A DNA stretch of 26,575 nucleotides from AB-629-J13 sp964518835 (GTDB lineage Bacteria; Fidelibacterota; Marinisomatia; Marinisomatales; AB-629-J13), in contig CAZFKU010000016.1 of the NCBI GenBank assembly GCA_964518835.1, positions 1-26,575 of the forward strand. The letters run 5' to 3'. Under the pieces are notes generated by a model. The model did not search any database and was not told the DNA's origin. It saw only the letters and a program-made list of their open reading frames with translations. The translations under genes were made by a program, and so were the position numbers. Shown one piece after another: positions 1 through 8,800 of the stretch (position 1 is its first letter; each line of letters opens with the position of its first letter).

Positions 1-135
1 AGGTTCAAACGATACATCTCCATGAGTGAATTGAAGCACTGTCTTGTCTGTTTCAATGTCCTGAAGGGTGAATTGGGCACATAATAAGTTGAGTAACAAT
101 ATTCCTGTAATTGATTTCGTCATTTGATTAATCAT
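1..135 (-). CDS. N-terminus of a secreted protein, cut by the window edge
   Basis: Forty-five codons are open on the minus strand from an ATG at 133-135 to the window edge, with no stop. The translation begins MINQMTKSITGILLLNLLCA, a short basic start followed by a hydrophobic core and an LCA-Q site, so it reads as a Sec signal peptide with cleavage near residue 20. A good Shine-Dalgarno sequence, AGGAGA at 139-144, lies just upstream. A second ATG (121-123) is a possible alternative start. The mature start contains VLQFTHGDVSF, which resembles IQFTQGDIQY near the N-terminus of the C25-like protein at 20710-25194. This may therefore be a second protein of that type, but only about 25 mature residues are visible. 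It is transcribed divergently from the hydrolase at 326. Confidence 0.6.
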   Translation of the reverse strand, partial: MINQMTKSITGILLLNLLCAQFTLQDIETDKTVLQFTHGDVSFEP

Positions 136-325
136 AATTCTCCTGTGAGCGATAAGTGAGTAGTGATAGAATTTAATTCAATTTGTTGTGTCTATTTATT
201 GATTCGGAAATCTTAATTCCATAGTTCTTGAACTAATTAGACAATAATAGACGCTTTAATATTCCCATTTTGTTAATATTTTTAGACGAAAAACTAAGTA
301 ATTTAATCTAAATTAACCATGTAAT
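136..325. promoter_or_regulatory. Divergent intergenic region, presumed promoters for both flanking genes
   Basis: This AT-rich stretch of 190 bp separates two divergent genes for secreted proteins, so both promoters should lie here. It contains a perfect 14-nt inverted repeat (222-235), directly followed by TTAGACAATAATA (237-249). An 11-nt palindrome, GAATTTAATTC, lies at 169-179, and a second TTAGAC occurs at about 282-287. I could not pick out a convincing -35/-10 pair or Bacteroidetes-type -33/-7 pair. The hydrolase ATG at 326 has no recognisable Shine-Dalgarno sequence, whereas the leftward gene has one. Confidence 0.4.
222..235. repeat. Perfect inverted repeat, possible operator
   Basis: TAGTTC-TT-GAACTA is a perfect two-fold symmetric 14-mer between two divergent promoters. 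Its size and position suit a dimeric regulator site, but there is no regulator gene nearby to assign it to. The AT-rich background makes chance palindromes fairly likely. Confidence 0.35.
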
Positions 326-1993
326 ATGAAGTCGATATATTTGAGAACAGTTTGGTTTTCTTTTTTTCTTGTGGGATTTATCTATGGTCAGACTATTTAT
401 ACAGAGTATGTCATCATGGATAGTGACACAGTTGACGTATTTTCCTATCAAATCCCCTTTAATTATTCAGGGATTGAACCAGTCCCTTTGCTGGTAGGAT
501 TTCACCAATGGGGCGGGAATGAAAATTCCAGCTATTATACAGAATTTGATGAAGAAGCAAATGTACGAGGTTGGTTATATTTATCTCCGTATGGAGGATC
601 TGCTAATAATTATAATCACCAAGGAGCTCAGGAATACATTGAATGGGCAATCATCTGGCTTCAAAATCATTATTTAATTGATTCAAATCGAATTTACATG
701 GTGGGAGGTTCTATGGGAGGTGCTGCCGGTGCAATTTTTGCAAACAATCAATTAGACCCCCGGGGTCCCATGGTAGCTGCCACTGCATCAGGTTCGGGAA
801 TTTTAGATTGTGAACGGCGATATTACGAGATGGATGGAAACAACTCCATGATTCAATGGTTTGGGGGAACTCCAGAGGAAGTGCCATTTGAATATCATCG
901 GAACTCTGCAGTCTATTTTACCGATTCAACCCAGAGTATGCATAATAACCTTCAATTTACTCCACTCTATCTTGACTTTGGTTCTTCAGAACCTCACCGT
1001 TATCACGCCGAAGACCTTTATAATTTACTTTTGGGGTATAATGAAAACATGTGGATCGAAACTGATCCCGGTGGTGGACATGGTTTCAGCGTCATGGATG
1101 AACATCACACCTGCAACTGGATGGAACAATTTGAATTGGTGGACAATCCACTTGATATTAATGTCAATTTGGATGAACCATCACGTGCCTATTGGGCGGA
1201 AGCTATGAATATAATCGAAGATGATCAATTTATTCGTTTGAAATGTTCACGAAATTTTAACAGTTCATTCTTCGATTTATACCAATTTTCAAATAGTGAT
1301 TCCATTATTTTTCACGACTCATTTTCCTTCAACGAACCCATTTACAATTTAACTATAGAGAATCATACCCCTTGGGAAATAGGAGAGTTCTCCATTGGAC
1401 TAACCGGAACAGAAATTGGGTTAATTGACTATATTTCAGTCCAAGGTGAAATGGATGATTTTCTCCCTCCTCTAAACTATTCAATCCAGGATTCCATTAT
1501 CTGGATACATATTCCTGATTGGGAACTTCAGTATATCCACGTGGGGATTTATTTTGGAAATACAACTACAATTGAAGTTGAACACAATTTAGGGTGGAAT
1601 CTGGTGGGACTACCGTATTATGTAACAGATGGATCAGCAGTCAATCTCTTTCCTGAATCTATTGAGGGAACACTTTTTTCATTTAATGGGGCTTATATCC
1701 TTTCCGACATAATGATTCCGGGGACAGGATATTGGCTCCGATTTGGGTCTGACGGGAGTTCAGTGTTGGGAGGAATTCCTGTAAATTGGCTTACACTTGG
1801 CCTTGATGAAGGTTGGAATCTTATTTCCGGAATTTCAACTCCTTTCCATGTGAATTTAATTGGAGATCCAAATGATATCATCATTCCTGAAACCATTTTC
1901 GGATTTGATGAAACCTATTTTCAAGTTTATATGTTGGAACCGGGAAATTCCTACTGGGTGAGGACATACCAAGCCGGTATCATTTATTTTTAA
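326..1993 (+). CDS. Secreted alpha/beta-hydrolase (PHB depolymerase/feruloyl esterase-like) with C-terminal GWN/GYW beta module
   Basis: This 555-residue protein has a signal peptide ending near residue 22 (VGFIYGQ-T). Residues 30-270 look like the esterase/PHB-depolymerase branch of alpha/beta-hydrolases. An oxyanion-type strand-loop (LLVGFHQWGG, 55-64) is followed by the nucleophile elbow GGSMGG (127-132) with Ser129, a possible acid around Asp217, and GGGHGF with His252. Residues 280-410 are an unassigned beta region. Residues 420-555 hold two copies of a module (GWNLVGLP...GYWLRF, then GWNLISGIS...YWVRTYQAG). The same module precedes the sorting domain in the proteins at 20710-25194 and 25389-26575. 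Here the protein stops right at the module's end, with no YPNPFNP sorting domain, so T9SS export is not supported. The substrate cannot be read from the sequence. The reading frame is intact and the start gives a clean signal peptide. Confidence 0.8.
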   Translation: MKSIYLRTVWFSFFLVGFIYGQTIYTEYVIMDSDTVDVFSYQIPFNYSGIEPVPLLVGFHQWGGNENSSYYTEFDEEANVRGWLYLSPYGGSANNYNHQGAQEYIEWAIIWLQNHYLIDSNRIYMVGGSMGGAAGAIFANNQLDPRGPMVAATASGSGILDCERRYYEMDGNNSMIQWFGGTPEEVPFEYHRNSAVYFTDSTQSMHNNLQFTPLYLDFGSSEPHRYHAEDLYNLLLGYNENMWIETDPGGGHGFSVMDEHHTCNWMEQFELVDNPLDINVNLDEPSRAYWAEAMNIIEDDQFIRLKCSRNFNSSFFDLYQFSNSDSIIFHDSFSFNEPIYNLTIENHTPWEIGEFSIGLTGTEIGLIDYISVQGEMDDFLPPLNYSIQDSIIWIHIPDWELQYIHVGIYFGNTTTIEVEHNLGWNLVGLPYYVTDGSAVNLFPESIEGTLFSFNGAYILSDIMIPGTGYWLRFGSDGSSVLGGIPVNWLTLGLDEGWNLISGISTPFHVNLIGDPNDIIIPETIFGFDETYFQVYMLEPGNSYWVRTYQAGIIYF

Positions 1994-2112
1994 TTAAATC
2001 AATAATTACCCTACTAAATCCTCCACGAATCAGAGAGAACAACCGGTTTTCTTCTATAATGTGGAAAATATCTAGAAGAATGATAGGAAAAATCCTGCCA
2101 TTATTCTTGTCA
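1994..2112. terminator. Convergent intergenic region with weak hairpins
   Basis: The hydrolase (plus strand) and pilD (minus strand) converge here. There are two 8-bp perfect stems. TTCTTCTA (2049-2056) pairs with TAGAAGAA (2073-2080). ATTATTCT (2100-2107) pairs with AGAATAAT (2120-2127) and overlaps the pilD stop. The second stem, read on the minus strand, is followed after a few bases by a short T run. Both are AT-rich and weak, so a terminator role is plausible but not strong. I saw no codons for a missing hydrolase sorting domain in these 119 nt. Confidence 0.3.
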
Positions 2113-2880
2113 TTACTTTAGAATAATTGAAAGAAAATCAGTTTTAAAGTAATATTCTGAAAGGAAAAGGGTAATGGATGAAATGACTAAAAACGGCGCA
2201 AAAGGCAATGCTCTGTCTTTATTAAATCCTTTAAACAGAGAAATCACAAACCATGTCAAAAGACTAATAAAGCTTGCCATAAAAAATATCAGAATGATAT
2301 TCACCGGTCCCTGCCAAGCTCCCAGAACAGCACTGAGTTGGATATCACCGGTTCCCATTCCCCTCCGTTTTGTTACTAAATAAGTAATCCCTAAAATAAA
2401 ACCAAAAGATACCGGACCCACAAGACTTCCATAGAGTGCAATCCGCCAGGGTAAAATTTGGAATCCAACTCCTAAAATGACAATGATACCTGCAGTTAAC
2501 AGCATATTAAGCGGGATGAGCATTACCTTTAAATCAATCCATGCAATCACGACTAATATGGACAGCAGCAGTGATAAAAACATTGCCGACTGCCAATTAT
2601 AATTGGAGAATGACCATGCCCAAATAATCCCTGAAATAAATTCAACTATCGGATATTGAACGGATATTTTCTCCTGACATATTCTGCATTTCCCTCTCTG
2701 AAAAAGATAAGTAAGCAGGGGGATATTCCGATAAAATGGAATGGGTGTATTACAATGAGGACAAAAAGAGCGGGGTGAAAATATAGAAATTCCAGCGGGA
2801 ATTCGATAAATCAATACATTTAATAAACTTCCGGGAATGGTACCAAATATGAAAAAAGGGACAAAGACCGCCCAGTCCAT
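2113..2880 (-). CDS. pilD: Prepilin peptidase/N-methyltransferase (PilD, A24 family)
   Basis: This bifunctional inner-membrane enzyme removes the short leader of prepilins after glycine and methylates the new N-terminal residue. The 255-residue protein has the N-terminal methyltransferase domain with the zinc-type cysteines CPHC (40, 43) and CRIC (65, 68), followed by several membrane helices. The two catalytic aspartates of the A24 family are in place: Asp116 in AWIDLKVMLIP and Asp179 in GMGTGDIQL. The usual GxGDxKL motif has Gln instead of Lys here, a mild variation. The start overlaps the pilC stop by 1 nt. It is the last gene of the operon and should process the three FTxxE prepilins encoded at 18739-20675. 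Confidence 0.95.
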   Translation of the reverse strand: MDWAVFVPFFIFGTIPGSLLNVLIYRIPAGISIFSPRSFCPHCNTPIPFYRNIPLLTYLFQRGKCRICQEKISVQYPIVEFISGIIWAWSFSNYNWQSAMFLSLLLSILVVIAWIDLKVMLIPLNMLLTAGIIVILGVGFQILPWRIALYGSLVGPVSFGFILGITYLVTKRRGMGTGDIQLSAVLGAWQGPVNIILIFFMASFISLLTWFVISLFKGFNKDRALPFAPFLVISSITLFLSEYYFKTDFLSIILK

Positions 2881-4127
2881 CAGAGACCGGATTGCAATGC
2901 AGCGCCCAAATGAAACACAGGCAAATAAGTAACAATGACCATTATTGCAATTATCACACCTACAGCCAGAATTAACAGGGGTTCAATCAAGGTTGTCATG
3001 CGGTCAACCAAAGCTGTTACCTGTTTGTAATAATAATCTGCCGCTCTGTCCAAAAGGTTGTCCAGTTCTCCCGTTTCTTCACCGGTAGATGCTAATTGAA
3101 GCATGATGGGTGGAAACAATTCCGTCCTCCGCAATGCTGTACTGATATTGTACCCTTCACGGATATAATTTGAAGCTTCAATTGTCGCTTCTTCAAACAC
3201 CCGGTTGTCAACAACCTTGCTCAATAATTTAGTGGAATCCAATACGGGAACACCGGCACCAATCAGGATTCCAAATGTTTTACAAAACTTATTTAAAATT
3301 GCCTGGTTAATTAGCGAACCAAAGATAGGAAATTTTAATTTTATGGAATCTACGACAAACCCACCTCTTTTTGTTTTTGAAATGAGCCAGATAACAATAA
3401 TTGTTAATAAGGAAAAGAAAAATATTGATCCAAAATGTGCGCTCATCCATTGACTCATCCCAACGAGAGTTCGTGTTGCAGCAGGTAGATTCGCTCCCAG
3501 CTGTGCGTAAACTTCAGAAAATTTTGGTATGATCCAAATGAACATGGCTGAAACCATGGCAAACATGAAAATCATCATGAATATAGGATAGGTCATTGCA
3601 GAACGTACCTTTCTGCGAGTATCATCCAAGTTTTCTAAATAGGTTGCTAACTGATCGAGAATTTCATTTAAATTACCGCTGACTTCCCCTGCTTTAGTCA
3701 AAGCAATATAAAGATTACTGAACACTCCGGGATGACGGCTTAAGGCTTCGGAAAGGTTCAATCCTTTGCGAATATTTTCTGCTATTTTGGTCAGCACTTT
3801 TTTCAAGCGGGAATGTTTTTCTTCCACTGCTAACCCATGTATGGCTCGTTCTAAAGTCAATCCTGCTGAAAACATTGTTGCTAACTGGCGAGTAAAAAAA
3901 ACCAGATTACTCAAAGGAATCCGGTTTTTCATCTTTTCAACGGACAGGTTTATTTCATCTAAAAAAGGACCCAGAAAATCCCAGGATGTATCCTGTTCAT
4001 TTATTCGAATGATTACCTGCTCATTGCTCGTCAGCTTTTGAATTGCAGTATCAAGAGAAGAAGCATGAATCTGCCCCTCTTTTCTATTCCCTCCGTCGTC
4101 TTTGACTAAGTACTGAAAAACTGCCAT
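2880..4127 (-). CDS. pilC: Type IV pilus inner-membrane platform protein PilC (GspF family)
   Basis: PilC is the polytopic inner-membrane platform that couples the PilB and PilT ATPases to pilin insertion and extraction. The 415-residue length is typical. The protein shows the duplicated T2SSF domain, with the first copy at about residues 68-193 (FFTRQLATMFSAGLTLERAI) and the second at about 270-393 (FCKTFGILIGAGVPVLDS). Each is followed by strongly hydrophobic membrane segments, with the last near residues 385-405. Residues 1-60 form a small cytoplasmic N-terminal region. It sits between pilB and pilD with 1-nt overlaps on both sides, which implies translational coupling. A GspF of a type II secretion system would look similar; the PilM/N/O/T neighbours favour a pilus. 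Confidence 0.95.
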   Translation of the reverse strand: MAVFQYLVKDDGGNRKEGQIHASSLDTAIQKLTSNEQVIIRINEQDTSWDFLGPFLDEINLSVEKMKNRIPLSNLVFFTRQLATMFSAGLTLERAIHGLAVEEKHSRLKKVLTKIAENIRKGLNLSEALSRHPGVFSNLYIALTKAGEVSGNLNEILDQLATYLENLDDTRRKVRSAMTYPIFMMIFMFAMVSAMFIWIIPKFSEVYAQLGANLPAATRTLVGMSQWMSAHFGSIFFFSLLTIIVIWLISKTKRGGFVVDSIKLKFPIFGSLINQAILNKFCKTFGILIGAGVPVLDSTKLLSKVVDNRVFEEATIEASNYIREGYNISTALRRTELFPPIMLQLASTGEETGELDNLLDRAADYYYKQVTALVDRMTTLIEPLLILAVGVIIAIMVIVTYLPVFHLGAALQSGL

Positions 4128-5854
4128 TAAAAATCTTCAACGGTGGATCGCAATATTTCCTGAATTGAAGTGGTTCCGTCCAATACTTTCCTGAGACCGC
4201 TTTCCCTCAAAGAAACCATACCCTGCTCCAATGCCTTTACCCTAATATCATCTTCGTTCGCCTCATTAAAAATCAATTTTCTTATATCTCTGGACATTGG
4301 AATGATTTCAAAGATCGCGGTCCTGCCTTTATATCCTGTATTACGGCATTTGCGACATCCTTTAGGTTTGGTGAGTTTTGATCCGTTTAACCGGTTTTTA
4401 TCTAATCCAACCACATATAATTCCTGATCAGATGGATCATATTCTTCACAACATTCTTTGCATAAACGCCTAACCAAACGCTGGGCCATAACCAGATTCA
4501 CGCATGAACCCACCAGAAAAGGAGGAATCCCTATATCCAAAAGGCGGGTGATGGTGGAAGAAGCATCATTAGCATGAACGGTGGAAAAGACAAGATGTCC
4601 CGTCAATGAAAACTTTACCGCAATATCTGCTGTTTCACTATCACGAATCTCACCGATCAACAAAATATCAGGATCCTGACGAAGAATAGAACGGAGGGAC
4701 GAAGCAAAGGTCAATCCAATATCTTCAAACACCTGCACCTGAGAGATTCCTTCAAGCTGGTACTCTACCGGATCTTCCACAGTAGTGATATTGATTCCTT
4801 CCGATTTTATTTCTTTCAATGAAGCATAAAGGGATGTGGATTTACCGCTTCCCGTAGGACCGGAAACAATGACCATTCCATAAGGTTGGGAAATGACTTT
4901 TTTGAATATTTTATACATATCGGGATCGAATCCCAGCGATTTTAAATTGAAATCAAACCCAGTTTTATCCAAAAGTCTCATGACAATTTTTTCACCATAA
5001 ACAGTGGGCAAAATCGACACACGAACATCAATTTCCTTTTCCGTTGTTTTAATGGTAAACCTTCCATCCTGTGCTAACCGTTTTTCTGCAATATTTAATT
5101 TGGATAAAATTTTAATTCGTGTAACCAGTCCGCTGAGTGAAGTAATAGGAGGAGTCATGATAATCTGTAAAACACCGTCAATTCTGATTCGAATGATCAC
5201 CTTATCTTCCATAGGTTCGATATGAACATCTGTGGCTCTTTCTTTTATGGATTCCTGCAGGATCATATTCACCAGTTTTACGATGGGTGCATCTTCAGCA
5301 TCAACGCTTTCAGGTGATAAATCAACTTCTTCCTGATGATCTTCATCACCGGAAATCACCTTAATTCCTTCTATAACCTCCTGGACTTCTCCGGTTTTCT
5401 TTATTTCTCCATAAACCTCATCCAGCGCTTTTTCCAGCGCTGTAGGTCCCGCAACCAGAACCTCTGGATTTAATCCCGTAAGCCGTTTTAATGAATCAAT
5501 ACAGGCAATATCTTCAGGGTCTTCCATGGCAACAATGATGGAGGAATTGGATTTTGACAGAGCCAAAACTGAATTTTGCCTTGCGAATTCTTCCGGAACC
5601 AAGGATGCCGCTTCCTGCTTCACATTATATAGCATATCTTTTTCCGCTTTCTTATATCCCAGCTGCATAGAATAAACCGTTACCAGATCATCTTCAGAAA
5701 TAATATCATTGTTTATGAGAACCAATCCCAGTTTTTCTTTAGTATTTTTCTGTTCTACCAAAGCCTCCTGAAGCTGGCTGTCACTGAGCTTTCCTATATG
5801 AATCAGTATTTCACCGATTCTCTGGAATTGAGGATTAAATGTACTACTCATCAT
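4127..5854 (-). CDS. pilB: Type IV pilus assembly (extension) ATPase PilB
   Basis: This cytoplasmic hexameric ATPase powers pilus extension. The 575-residue protein starts with an MshEN/GspE N-terminal domain (about 10-150) and an acidic linker (150-190). The motor follows, with the Asp-box region ATDVHIEPM (207-215), Walker A GPTGSGKS (332-339, Lys338), atypical Walker B DPDILLIGEIRD (394-405) and the His-box region GHLVFSTVHAND (419-430). A tetracysteine zinc motif at C465/C468 and C500/C503 is typical of PilB/GspE and absent from PilT. The ATG at 5852-5854 overlaps the stop of the upstream Ig-repeat lipoprotein gene in an ATGA. A second Met codon follows immediately. The two products are therefore likely made together, which is the best evidence that the giant lipoprotein belongs to the pilus system. 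Confidence 0.95.
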   Translation of the reverse strand: MMSSTFNPQFQRIGEILIHIGKLSDSQLQEALVEQKNTKEKLGLVLINNDIISEDDLVTVYSMQLGYKKAEKDMLYNVKQEAASLVPEEFARQNSVLALSKSNSSIIVAMEDPEDIACIDSLKRLTGLNPEVLVAGPTALEKALDEVYGEIKKTGEVQEVIEGIKVISGDEDHQEEVDLSPESVDAEDAPIVKLVNMILQESIKERATDVHIEPMEDKVIIRIRIDGVLQIIMTPPITSLSGLVTRIKILSKLNIAEKRLAQDGRFTIKTTEKEIDVRVSILPTVYGEKIVMRLLDKTGFDFNLKSLGFDPDMYKIFKKVISQPYGMVIVSGPTGSGKSTSLYASLKEIKSEGINITTVEDPVEYQLEGISQVQVFEDIGLTFASSLRSILRQDPDILLIGEIRDSETADIAVKFSLTGHLVFSTVHANDASSTITRLLDIGIPPFLVGSCVNLVMAQRLVRRLCKECCEEYDPSDQELYVVGLDKNRLNGSKLTKPKGCRKCRNTGYKGRTAIFEIIPMSRDIRKLIFNEANEDDIRVKALEQGMVSLRESGLRKVLDGTTSIQEILRSTVEDF

Positions 5855-8800
5855 TCAAAACAATTTCCGGCATCATCATCAGCCTCAAACGGAGTTCTAG
5901 ATAATTCTATATTCACAGGATCAGCAGGAGTTATGACTGGAATCGCAAGTGTTGCATTGATGGTTGCTGTAAATTGATTATAGGTGCAGAAGGTGAAGTC
6001 ACCAATTTCCGACAGTCCTGCAAATGTGCATAATTCTTTTGGTAAATTTGCAACAATCCTGGCAACACCGCTTTCATCGGTTCTGACACGAACATCGGGA
6101 AATCCGCAGCCTTCCATGTGATAGCCGTACCATTGCCCGTCACCTTCTCCGGCATCCGGTCCCGGATACCCCGCATCTTCAGGACATAATCCATCAAATC
6201 CGCAATCATCTAATGGTTCATCGGGATCCCATGTTCCGTTTCCATCTGTGTCATAATACTGTTCACCGGGTTGGCATATCCCATCCCCTTCCCCATAATC
6301 ACCTGTTTCATCATCACCATCTTCACCATAATCAAGGAATAATTCTCCTTCATCATATTCCCCATTCAAATTGGCATCATTATAATATTCACCAGAAGTG
6401 TAAACACCGTCATTTTCACCATCATCGGGACCGGGATAATTAGAATCATCAGGACAAAGTCCATCTATCCCACAATCATAAAAAGGTTCGGACAACTCAT
6501 TATCATAATGGGGCCAATGTCTGATATTTCCATCTTCATCAAAGGAATCATGGTTATAATTTCCTTCCCCACAGTCCGATGTTTCTGATTGACCATCGGC
6601 TCCGAAATCCCTCCAGGTAAAACATCCATCATCCACTCCGTATCCATTTATTCCAATATCATCGAAAGCTTCAAATCCCATTTCAAACCAATCCGTTACA
6701 CCAATTCCGCTAAAAGCAACGGGAACATTAATGACCTCATTCCCATAATAATCATAAACACCTACCGAAACAGTGACTAAAACAGAATCTGATGGGAGTG
6801 GCAGGGTAAAATCGTGAGCAGTCGTGCTGGTCGTAATGGTCACAGATGCATCCCCCCCATTAATATAGGGTAATCCAACAACACCGCCTTCTCCGTCATT
6901 GATATAGGTTCCCACCGAATCTCCAAAAACTCCATCACCATTTAGGTCATCACCCCAGGTATATGCAACCACTTTTACTTCATCACCAATGCCGTTTGTT
7001 GAATAGGATAAATCCGTATATGCAACACCATGATACTGGTTATTTTGAAAATTAGTGTTATAAGAAAGGCTGGTTCCTGTAACAGAAACATCAGGAGTTT
7101 CACAAGGCAATACCTGCTCAATAGACCAGTAAACATAAGTAGAATCTTCAACAGGATTATAATGGCGGTCGTACACCAGTGCAGCACACTGAACACGGTA
7201 TAATCCTCCGCCGATTGCTTCAGTACTGGATGGATCCCATTCCGCTTCAATATAATATGGAGGACCTGTAACAATTATCACCGGAACTGCTACAGCAGAA
7301 AATTCTACACTGTCACATTCAACAATGGCGGTGATGCGAACTGGTCCCGGGGCTGTCCCGCTATTCAACGAAACCGTAGCGACACCATTATTGGTATAGG
7401 CTGAAACAGTGTCAGTTGAAGCGGCATTTTCCAAATGAGCGCCTGCAGGGATATTCGGTCCAAGTACATACCGCACTTCTGTAGGGGTATCAATGAGGAT
7501 TCCGTCATCATCATAAACTTCTGCGGTAATAATGGTTGATTCTATACCGCCACCTCCTGATACCATTATTTCACCTACTATGGATGGTGGAATTGTGACA
7601 TAAGCACAGGTCTCAAATGTCGTGTCCTCGATGGAAATATTCAGTGTATTAGATGAGACAGGTTCGGTAAACCCGGGATGAGAATAATTAGCAGAAATAT
7701 TTGAAATTCCCACTTCTTCCGGATTGCCCAAATCCTGAAAATAAACTGTATCTACTCCGGTGGTGTCGGTCTCACCAAACGAAGGAATAAATCCAAGAGA
7801 TGCATCATAGGTCAATTGAGCCTGTTTTACCGGATTAGACAGACCGTTTAAAAGACGGGCGACGACAGTCGCCTGTGTTATACCCGCATCCAAATGAATT
7901 ATGTCTGTGTCCGTGGTTAAAAACAAACTGTAAGGCCAGACATCATTCGAATCATACACATTGAATTGAACAGATTCGTATTCTTCTCCCCCGTAAATAA
8001 CTTTCACTGTTACACCCTCAAACGATGGAGAACCGGGAATATCCACATGAGCCATGCCATCATCTGTGAATAACGCCTGTACCTGACCGTTTCCATCGGA
8101 AGACTGGTTTAGAAATTCTACAGATCCTATACTTGCACCATTTTCATCTGTCACATTAAAATTTAGTGAAACTCCCGGGACTGCTATACCTCCCGTGTCA
8201 GTCACCGTAGCGATTAAAAGTGTATTTGCCTGCTCTCCCGCTACATCCTCACCTACAATAAAATTATTCCCGTTTTCATCAATAGCCACAGGAAGCTGTT
8301 CCAGAGTAATAGAGTAATGAGTGGTGATAAAAACCTGTACGGAATCCGCAATTTCCGGCTCCAGTCCCGGATGAACATATCTGCATTGGATACTTGCCAT
8401 ACCCACATCAGCTTGATTACCCTGATCTCGAAAATCAGTGGAAACATTTCCCGTAGAATCGGTTACAATTTCCGGTAAGATAAATCCTTTATCCGATGAA
8501 AAATATAAAGTCACATCCTGAACAGGAAAATTTAAATTATTNNNNNNNNNNNNNNNNNNNNNNNNNNNNNNNNNNNNNNNNNNNNNNNNNNNNNNNNNNN
8601 NNNNNNNNNNNNNNNNNNNNNNNNNNNNNNNNNNNNNNNNNGTTGCCAATCCCACATCTGACGGTTCCCCTAAATCCTGGAAGTTTAGACTGTAATCACC
8701 GTTGGAATCGGTTGTCACCTGAGAGTTTATATATCCCCGGTCTGCTGAAAAAGACAAGGTAACGTTATTCACAACTGTATTCAACCCATTCAATAATCTA

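Noticed and set aside
1994..2112. A frameshifted sorting-domain remnant after the hydrolase stop.
   Set aside because: No frame in these 119 nt shows YPNPFNP-like or KMVLLK-like codons, so the shorter end looks genuine.
6213..6443. Histidine-rich open frame on the plus strand.
   Set aside because: It is the antisense shadow of the GAT/GAA-rich codons of the acidic repeat in the Ig lipoprotein; it has no start signal or family resemblance.
8496..8762. Plus-strand open frame spanning the first N run.
   Set aside because: It exists only because the Ns are read as unknown residues, and it is antisense to the Ig repeat gene.
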